In this document: positions 7,848-12,095 of the stretch, piece by piece
Layout of the letters: each line of letters begins with the position of its first letter
How positions within the stretch are numbered: position 1 is the first letter of the stretch
Origin: Burkholderiales bacterium
GTDB lineage: Bacteria; Pseudomonadota; Gammaproteobacteria; Burkholderiales; Burkholderiaceae_C
Direction of reading: 5' to 3'
Assembly (NCBI GenBank): GCA_025354615.1
Contig: JANXMO010000246.1
Span: forward strand, 1-12,095
Length of the DNA stretch: 12,095 nt
Program-made: the position numbers and the translations under genes
Notes under the pieces: model-generated
The model's input: only the letters and a program-made list of their open reading frames with translations
What the model was told of the DNA's origin: nothing
The model's database searches: none

Positions 7848-8402
7848 ATGTCACGCGCCGACTTTCTTTCCGCGACCGATGGCCGCAGCGACAGCTCATC
7901 AGACGCCGAGCGCCCGAGCAAAACCCGGCGCAAAAAAGACTCGCACGACCTGCAGGCGCTGGGCGAAGCGGTGGTGGCGCTGCCGCCTGCGCGGCTGGAG
8001 GGCCTGCCGATCGACGAAGGGCTGCGTGACGCCATCGAGGCTTACCGCAACACGCGCACCCACGAGGGCCGGCGCCGGCAGATGCAGTACATCGGCAAGC
8101 TGATGCGCCGTGCCGACCCGGAGCCGCTGCGCGCCGCGGTGCTGGCGATGGAGCTCGGCCAGGCCCGCGATGCACTGGCCCTGCACGAGGCCGAAAGCTG
8201 GCGCGCACAACTGGTGGCCAGCGACGACGCGCTGCCGCAATGGCTGGCGCAGCACCCGGGCTGCGACGCACAGCAGCTGCGCAGCCTGATTCGCGCCGCG
8301 CGCAAAGATGCGGCGGCGGCGCCCGAACAGCGCAGCGGCCGGGCCTTTCGTGAGCTGTTCCGCTTCGTTCGGGCACAGCAGCAAGCCAACGAGGCGGCAT
8401 GA
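7848..8402 (+). CDS. darP: DarP/YjgA (DUF615), 50S ribosomal subunit assembly factor
   Basis: YjgA, renamed DarP, binds late 50S assembly intermediates and aids maturation of the peptidyl-transferase region. The 184-residue product matches the family: a charged start (SKTRRKKDSHDLQALGEAVV), then LPIDEGLRDAI, the strongly conserved EGRRRQMQYIGKLMRRADPEPLRAAV (as two adjoining segments EGRRRQMQYIGKLMRR and ADPEPLRAAV), and the C-terminal half with DAQQLRSLIRAARKD and FRELFRFVR. The ATG at 7848 (MSRADFLSATDG) is preferred; an in-frame ATG at 7794 would add 18 residues of non-family sequence. Neither start has a strong SD. It is divergent from pmbA and overlaps mog by four bases, so the two are probably translated as one operon. 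It is a core gene with no sign of damage. Confidence 0.93.
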   Translation: MSRADFLSATDGRSDSSSDAERPSKTRRKKDSHDLQALGEAVVALPPARLEGLPIDEGLRDAIEAYRNTRTHEGRRRQMQYIGKLMRRADPEPLRAAVLAMELGQARDALALHEAESWRAQLVASDDALPQWLAQHPGCDAQQLRSLIRAARKDAAAAPEQRSGRAFRELFRFVRAQQQANEAA

Positions 8403-9013
8403 ACGACGCCCTTGCATCAACGGAAAAAAGCAAACCCGACCGCGTCCGCATCGGCCTGCTGTCGATCAGCGACCGCGCGTCGGCCGGCGTCTACGCCGAC
8501 CAGGGCTTGCCGGCGTTGCAGGCCTGGTTGACGCGCGCATTGCGCAACCCGGTCGACTGGGAAACGCGGCTGATTCCCGATGAGCAGGCCGGCATTAGCG
8601 CGGCGCTGCGCGAGCTGGTCGACGAGCGTGGCTGCGTGCTGGTACTGACCACCGGCGGCACCGGCCCGGCGCCGCGCGACGTCACGCCCGAAGCCACGCT
8701 GGCCGTGGCCGAGAAGACGATGCCCGGCTTCGGTGAGCAAATGCGCCGCATCGGCCTGCACTTCGTGCCCACCGCCTTGCTGTCGCGCCAGGTGGCGGTG
8801 GTGCGCGGCCGCGCCTTGATCATCAACCTGCCCGGCCAGCCCAAATCGATCGCCGAAACGCTGGAAGGCTTGCCCCGTGCGCAACCGCCGGTGCCGGGCA
8901 TTTTTGCGGCGGTGCCATATTGCATCGACCTGCTGGGCGGGCCGTTCCTGGAAACAGATGCGGCGGTGTGCGCCGCATTCCGGCCCAAGTCGGCGCAGCG
9001 GCCCGTCGCTTGA
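8399..9013 (+). CDS. mog: Molybdopterin adenylyltransferase Mog (MogA)
   Basis: Mog activates molybdopterin with ATP to adenylyl-molybdopterin, the step before MoeA inserts molybdate in molybdenum cofactor synthesis; it acts as a cytoplasmic trimer. The 204-residue product follows E. coli MogA along nearly its whole length: RIGLLSISDRAS.GVYADQGLPAL, ETRLIPDEQAGI, the TTGGTGPAPRDVTPEATL nucleotide/pterin loop, MPGFGEQMRRIGLHFVPTA, LSRQVAVVRG, LPGQPKSIAETLEG, GIFAAVPYCIDLL and the ending AAFRPKS. A GAGG SD (8391-8394) precedes ATG 8399, which overlaps the darP stop as ATGA, so translational coupling is likely. The end is convergent with the ADP-ribosyltransferase gene, leaving 16 bases between the two stop codons. 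All landmarks are intact and function is expected. Confidence 0.96.
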   Translation: MNDALASTEKSKPDRVRIGLLSISDRASAGVYADQGLPALQAWLTRALRNPVDWETRLIPDEQAGISAALRELVDERGCVLVLTTGGTGPAPRDVTPEATLAVAEKTMPGFGEQMRRIGLHFVPTALLSRQVAVVRGRALIINLPGQPKSIAETLEGLPRAQPPVPGIFAAVPYCIDLLGGPFLETDAAVCAAFRPKSAQRPVA

Positions 9014-9029
9014 AGCGGCGCCAAAGCGT

Positions 9030-9962
9030 TCAAACCTCCTTCAAATGCACGGTAAATGCCGGGAAGTTGTCCGGGTCAGGTGACGCCTGCCCGCTTTCCT
9101 TGCCTGTGACCACGTCGACGACCATGTAATGGCTGCCAGGGTCGAGCAACCCTTCGGCCTCGCCGCGTGTGCCTCCTTTGCTTGCACTGAACACGCTCAA
9201 GGCGTCAAGCGACACGACGCCGCTGCGGGTGTGAATGACAAAATCGACGTTGCCGCCGGTGTAGGTTTGTTGCGGCTTCAGTGTCACGCTGGTCAGGCGG
9301 TCAAAGCTGACCTCACGGCCCGCGGCATACGCTTCAAGCGTGGTTTTATCCAACGCCACATTGCGACGCACCACCGGCGCAGGCTGCTTTTTCAGCCCCA
9401 GCACCGCCTGGGCAGCGGCGTTTTCGAGCAGCGCCATATCACGCACAAGAGTGCTGTCGCCTAGATGGCCGGCGTGGCATTGTGCAAAGTGCCGGTCCAG
9501 CCCGCCAGAGGTGTAGCCCACCAGGGCCTGCAAACCGGCGCGGCTGGGCAGCTGACCGGGCTCGCGCGGCACCAGCGCCCTGCGGGCGCGGTCCAGCACA
9601 TTGTTTATGAAATCGGCGCTGACGTATCTGTGAAGACAGGTTTCGACCGGGTCTTTTGCCATCTGCGCCGCGGCAAACGGTAGCAGCGATTTTCGGAGAT
9701 TGACAGCCGTGGCGGCGGCCGAGGCAGCAACGGCCTGCAACTTGAAACCGCGGGGCCTGTGCGCTGAAACGCCAATGGCAGCGCTGTCAGAAGAAAGGGC
9801 CGGCGAGCGCGGTGACAAGGCGCCCGCGCTGCCACGCGGCACCAACGAAGCCCCGCTGGCGCTGCTGGTAGCTGCCGCCGCCGCAAACGAGCGCTTCACA
9901 CCGGTGGTTTCAGGTGACAACGCGATGACGTGGCGGGCGAGAGACCGTGCGGCTTTCAACAT
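9030..9962 (-). CDS. Putative secreted mono-ADP-ribosyltransferase (R-S-E class)
   Basis: Numbering is from ATG 9962 (310 aa; an in-frame TTG at 9977 would add five residues). The C-terminal half carries the ADP-ribosyltransferase layout: ALVGYTSGGLDRHF (146-159) before the site; PVVRRNVAL, with candidate catalytic Arg199 or Arg200; REVSFDRLTSVTL, where Ser225 stands in the STS-motif position; and GEAEGLLDPGSHYMVV, with ExE Glu268 and Glu270 followed by the typical LL..GS.Y.V strand. This pattern matches enzymes that transfer ADP-ribose from NAD+ to protein, often arginine. Residues 1-85 are Ser/Ala/Thr-rich without a membrane segment or clear signal peptide, as in type III secreted proteins. 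The gene lies between core genes mog and yciO, has no visible immunity partner, and has no obvious SD. The fold assignment is fairly firm; secretion route and target are inference. Its unusual LTSVTL in place of FTSTS is noted. Confidence 0.78.
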   Translation of the reverse strand: MLKAARSLARHVIALSPETTGVKRSFAAAAATSSASGASLVPRGSAGALSPRSPALSSDSAAIGVSAHRPRGFKLQAVAASAAATAVNLRKSLLPFAAAQMAKDPVETCLHRYVSADFINNVLDRARRALVPREPGQLPSRAGLQALVGYTSGGLDRHFAQCHAGHLGDSTLVRDMALLENAAAQAVLGLKKQPAPVVRRNVALDKTTLEAYAAGREVSFDRLTSVTLKPQQTYTGGNVDFVIHTRSGVVSLDALSVFSASKGGTRGEAEGLLDPGSHYMVVDVVTGKESGQASPDPDNFPAFTVHLKEV

Positions 9963-10073
9963 GAGGAGCGCATCCAAAAAAGGCGGTAGCAGCCAATTTA
10001 GCGAATCGCTTCAACCGATTGTTTTGCCGCGCGAAAAAATGTGCAGTGAAGCGCAGACGCTGAACATCTTTGT

Positions 10074-10712
10074 TCACACCCCGGCGACCAAGCCCAGCCG
10101 CGCCGGGTCGCCCCGGCCCACGCGCAGCAGCACCGGCTCGGCACCGCTGAGGTCAACAACGGTGGTGGGCTGGCGCCGGCAGGCCCCGGCGCTGATGACG
10201 GCCTGCAGCTGCTGGCCGCTGAAATGGTCGCGGATGTCGGCCGGGTCATTCAGCGGCTGGGTTTCACCGGGCGGGATCAGCGTCGTTGCCAACAGCGGCT
10301 CGCCGAAAATGTCGAGCAGGCCCTGCAATACGCGGTGCTCCGGCACGCGCAGGCCAATGGTGCGGCGAGACGGATGCGACACGCGGCGCGGCACTTCTTT
10401 CGTCGCTTCGAGAATGAAGGTGAACGGGCCGGGCGTGCCCAGCTTGAGCAGCCGGTACTGGCGGTTGTCGACGCGGGCATGGCTGGCCAGCTCGCTCAAG
10501 TCACGGCACAACAGCGTCAGGTGGTGCCGGCCGTCAACGCCGCGCAGCCGGCGCAATTCCTCGACCGCGGCCTTGTCGTCGAGCCGGCAGGCCAGCGCGT
10601 AGCTCGAATCGGTCGGCACTGCCACCACGCCGCCTTGCTGCAGAATTTTGGCGGCCTGCGCCAGCAGCCGCGGCTGCGGGTTGTCGGGGTGGATGTCAAA
10701 GAGTTGCGACAC
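10074..10712 (-). CDS. yciO: YciO, Sua5/YrdC/TsaC-family protein
   Basis: YciO is a paralogue of the threonylcarbamoyl-AMP synthases Sua5 and TsaC that make tRNA t6A, but its own cellular role is not settled, so I name it YciO rather than a t6A synthase. The 212 residues track E. coli YciO: MSQLFDIHPDNPQPRLLAQA at the start, GGVVAVPTDSSYALAC, LTLLCRDLSELASHARVDN, TPGPFTFILEATKEVPRRV, TIGLRVPEHRVLQGLL, GEPLLATTL, QPTTVVDLSG and VLLRVGRGD. The start is GTG at 10712, chosen because MSQ.F.IHPDNPQ matches the known N-terminus; an AGG lies three bases upstream. It follows the PHP phosphatase gene by 75 bases in the same direction, the order found for yciV-yciO in E. coli, so they are probably one operon. 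Confidence 0.93.
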   Translation of the reverse strand: MSQLFDIHPDNPQPRLLAQAAKILQQGGVVAVPTDSSYALACRLDDKAAVEELRRLRGVDGRHHLTLLCRDLSELASHARVDNRQYRLLKLGTPGPFTFILEATKEVPRRVSHPSRRTIGLRVPEHRVLQGLLDIFGEPLLATTLIPPGETQPLNDPADIRDHFSGQQLQAVISAGACRRQPTTVVDLSGAEPVLLRVGRGDPARLGLVAGV

Positions 10713-10787
10713 AGGCCTGCATTTTGCGCGCTGCAGTGCGCCCAGCGCCTCTTGGCCAGCAGCGCTTGCTGCTGCGGCGCAGGCCGC

Positions 10788-11642
10788 TCAGGCCGGCGAG
10801 CGTCGTATGCGCGGCTGCAAGGCTTCCCACACCGGCGTCAGGCGGGCCGGCAAGTCGGGCAGTTGCCCCAAATCGATGCGGCTTTCATCGTGGCTGTGGA
10901 AATCACTGCCACGCGAGGCCAACAGGTCAAATTCCAACGCCATGTCGGCGTATTTCAATGCGTCGGCGCTGCTGTGGCTGCCGGTCACCACCTCCATGCC
11001 AAGGCCGCCGTGCGCCTTGAATTCGCTGAACAGCGCGTATTCCTCGGTCGGCGTGAACTTGTAGCGGCCCGGGTGAGCCACCACCGCCACACCGCCCGCA
11101 GCAGTGATCCAACGCACCGCATCACCCAACGGTGCCCAGCGGTGCTCGACGAAGCCGGGCTTGCCGTCCACGAGGAAACGGCGGAACACCTCATGGGTGT
11201 CGCGGCATACGCCGGAGTCGACCAAGTGACGCGCAAAGTGAGTGCGCGAAATCAGCGACGGATTGCTGACATAACCCAGAGCGCCCTCAAGAGCGCCCGC
11301 AATGCCGACCGCGGCCAACCCGCGCGCCATTTCATCGGCCCGCTGGCGCCGCCCGCCGCGCGTGGCGTGCAGGCCGGCAGACAGCGCCGCATCGTCGATG
11401 TCAAAACCCAGCCCGACGATGTGCACCGTATGACCCGCAAATGTCACCGAGATTTCGGTGCCGCTGAGCCAGTCCAGACCGAGCGACGCCGCCGTGTCTC
11501 GCGCGCGCTGTTGGCCACTGATTTCGTCATGGTCGGTCAAGGCCCACAACTCAACCCCGTTGGCCCGCGCCCGCTGCGCCAGCGCCTGCGGCTCGAGCGT
11601 GCCGTCGGAGACGGTGGAGTGGCAGTGGAGGTCGGCGTTCAT
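10788..11642 (-). CDS. rnm: PHP-domain phosphatase, Rnm/YciV (TrpH) family
   Basis: Members of this family are metal-dependent PHP phosphoesterases: the Chromobacterium enzyme removes the 3' phosphate from 3',5'-nucleoside bisphosphates, and E. coli Rnm/YciV also trims short RNAs and rRNA 5' ends. The 284-residue product has all the metal-binding motifs: DLHCHSTVSDG at the N-terminus, ALTDHDE, GTEISVTF, HIVGLGFDID, SRTHFARHLVDSG, AHPGRYKFTPTEE and the C-terminal ASRGSDFHS. I start at ATG 11642 (MNADLHCHS); the ORF extends eight residues further upstream without family support. It begins about 90 bases from the CRISPR array, on the same strand as the array's transcripts, so read-through from the array into it is possible. 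yciO follows downstream. The exact substrate is inferred from the family. Confidence 0.92.
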   Translation of the reverse strand: MNADLHCHSTVSDGTLEPQALAQRARANGVELWALTDHDEISGQQRARDTAASLGLDWLSGTEISVTFAGHTVHIVGLGFDIDDAALSAGLHATRGGRRQRADEMARGLAAVGIAGALEGALGYVSNPSLISRTHFARHLVDSGVCRDTHEVFRRFLVDGKPGFVEHRWAPLGDAVRWITAAGGVAVVAHPGRYKFTPTEEYALFSEFKAHGGLGMEVVTGSHSSADALKYADMALEFDLLASRGSDFHSHDESRIDLGQLPDLPARLTPVWEALQPRIRRSPA

Positions 11643-11666
11643 AAAAGCTACGCAAGTCGTAAACAA

Positions 11667-11693
11667 ATCATACGTTGTTAATTAATCCGTTAA
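11667..11693 (-). promoter_or_regulatory. Possible promoter for the PHP phosphatase gene
   Basis: On the - strand TTAACG (11693-11688) and TATGAT (11672-11667) are separated by 15 bases within the AT-rich gap between the array and the gene. Expected transcription would start about 20 bases before ATG 11642. The -10 is good; the -35 and spacing are poor. The rest of 11643-11731 is AT-rich with no other clear signal. Confidence 0.3.
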
Positions 11694-11731
11694 TTTCCAA
11701 TTTACCTTTTGAAGTGCAATGCATTTGAGAA

Positions 11732-12095
11732 AATTTAAGCTGCCTGTTCGGTATTTAACTCGACCGAGATGCTGGCGACCGCGAGCAAAGCTTTTTGAGC
11801 TGCTTATTCGGCAGTTAACTTTTGTTTTCATGGCGTACCACCTTTCTGCGCTGCCCATTCGGCGGTTAACGTTGAGCCTCCCGCTTTTCTCATTTCCTGG
11901 GTTTTCTGAGCTGCCTATTCGGCAGTTAACTTTGACGCCGCTGTTAACCGCGGCATCGAAAATTTCTGAGCTGCCTATTCGACAGTTAACAAACTCATGC
12001 GACTGCAGAACGCACGTGACAATTTCTGATCTGCCTATTCGGCAGTTAACGCTTCGCGCTTGGCATCCCCGTTTTCCACGGTTTTCTGAGCTGCC
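11732..12095 (-). CRISPR. CRISPR array with type I-F-like repeats, trailer end; continues past the window
   Basis: Seven 28-bp repeats start at 11732, 11792, 11843, 11903, 11963, 12023 and 12083 (the last cut after 13 bases). Spacers are 32 bp except 11820-11842, which is 23 bp. On the - strand the intact repeat (11903-11930) begins GTTAACTGCC and ends GGCAGCTCAGAAA: a CTGCC/GGCAG hairpin with a five-base loop and an eight-base handle CTCAGAAA, the pattern of type I-F repeats cut by Cas6f (Csy4). This orientation puts the leader to the right, outside the window, and the oldest spacers at the left. Repeats decay leftwards: 11732 is badly damaged and has lost the hairpin, 11843 has several changes, 11963 and 12023 one each. 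No cas gene is present here. Confidence 0.95.

Noticed and set aside
10001..10035. Two TTCGC boxes on the - strand upstream of the ADP-ribosyltransferase, resembling a plant-inducible-promoter (PIP) box
   Set aside because: They are 25 bases apart, whereas PIP/hrpII boxes need about 15-16; no correctly spaced pair was found upstream of B or C either.
9700..10602. 300-codon + strand open frame across the ADP-ribosyltransferase and yciO
   Set aside because: Antisense to both genes and to the gap between them; no recognisable motifs.
10757..10774. Hairpin CAGCAGC-GCTT-GCTGCTG between yciO and the PHP gene
   Set aside because: No T-run follows on either strand, so it is not an intrinsic terminator; likely chance in GC-rich DNA.
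10224..11681. 485-codon open frame on the + strand opposite yciO and the PHP gene
   Set aside because: It is antisense to two genes with full family motifs; long shadow frames are expected in high-GC DNA, and its product shows no family features.
11672..11699. Possible eighth, older CRISPR repeat 32 bp left of the first one
   Set aside because: Only a few bases (a TTAA-like end) agree with the repeat; not enough to separate it from AT-rich background.

Overview
The window looks like chromosomal DNA of a high-GC betaproteobacterium, probably in the order Burkholderiales. Five housekeeping proteins read as close relatives of the E. coli pairs PmbA/YjgA, Mog and YciO/YciV, in G+C-rich DNA (45 of 60 bases in 6961-7020, counted by hand). 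Between them sit genes with lower G+C (30 of 60 bases in 2101-2160) that encode Ser/Ala/Pro-rich, effector-like proteins. The genus cannot be fixed from the sequence.

Layout. At 1-141 there is a perfect 59-bp inverted repeat with a 23-bp spacer; it cuts off the 5' end of the first gene. Positions 62-6135 hold three tandem genes on the + strand, the first incomplete. Each protein has a variable, mostly helical N-terminal part, a Ser/Pro linker with a lysine cluster, and a conserved C-terminal region of about 280 residues that I do not recognise. The only terminator I see for this block is at 6156-6189, after the third gene.

Then come pmbA/tldE (-), the divergent pair darP/yjgA and mog (+, overlapping in ATGA), and a putative secreted mono-ADP-ribosyltransferase gene (-, 9030-9962). 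This last gene lies between mog and yciO. Next are yciO (-) and an rnm/yciV-like PHP phosphatase gene (-), in the same relative order as yciV-yciO in E. coli. The right edge (11732-12095 and beyond) is the trailer end of a CRISPR array with type I-F-like repeats. By repeat orientation it is transcribed on the - strand, so the leader, and possibly the cas genes, should lie to the right of the window.

How the parts fit. The housekeeping genes serve proteolytic peptide maturation (PmbA), 50S ribosome assembly (DarP), molybdenum cofactor synthesis (Mog) and nucleotide turnover (Rnm). The three paralogues and the ADP-ribosyltransferase look like accessory, possibly host-directed proteins, but no secretion apparatus is in the window and that role is inference. 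The most novel items are the three-gene paralogue family and the ADP-ribosyltransferase.
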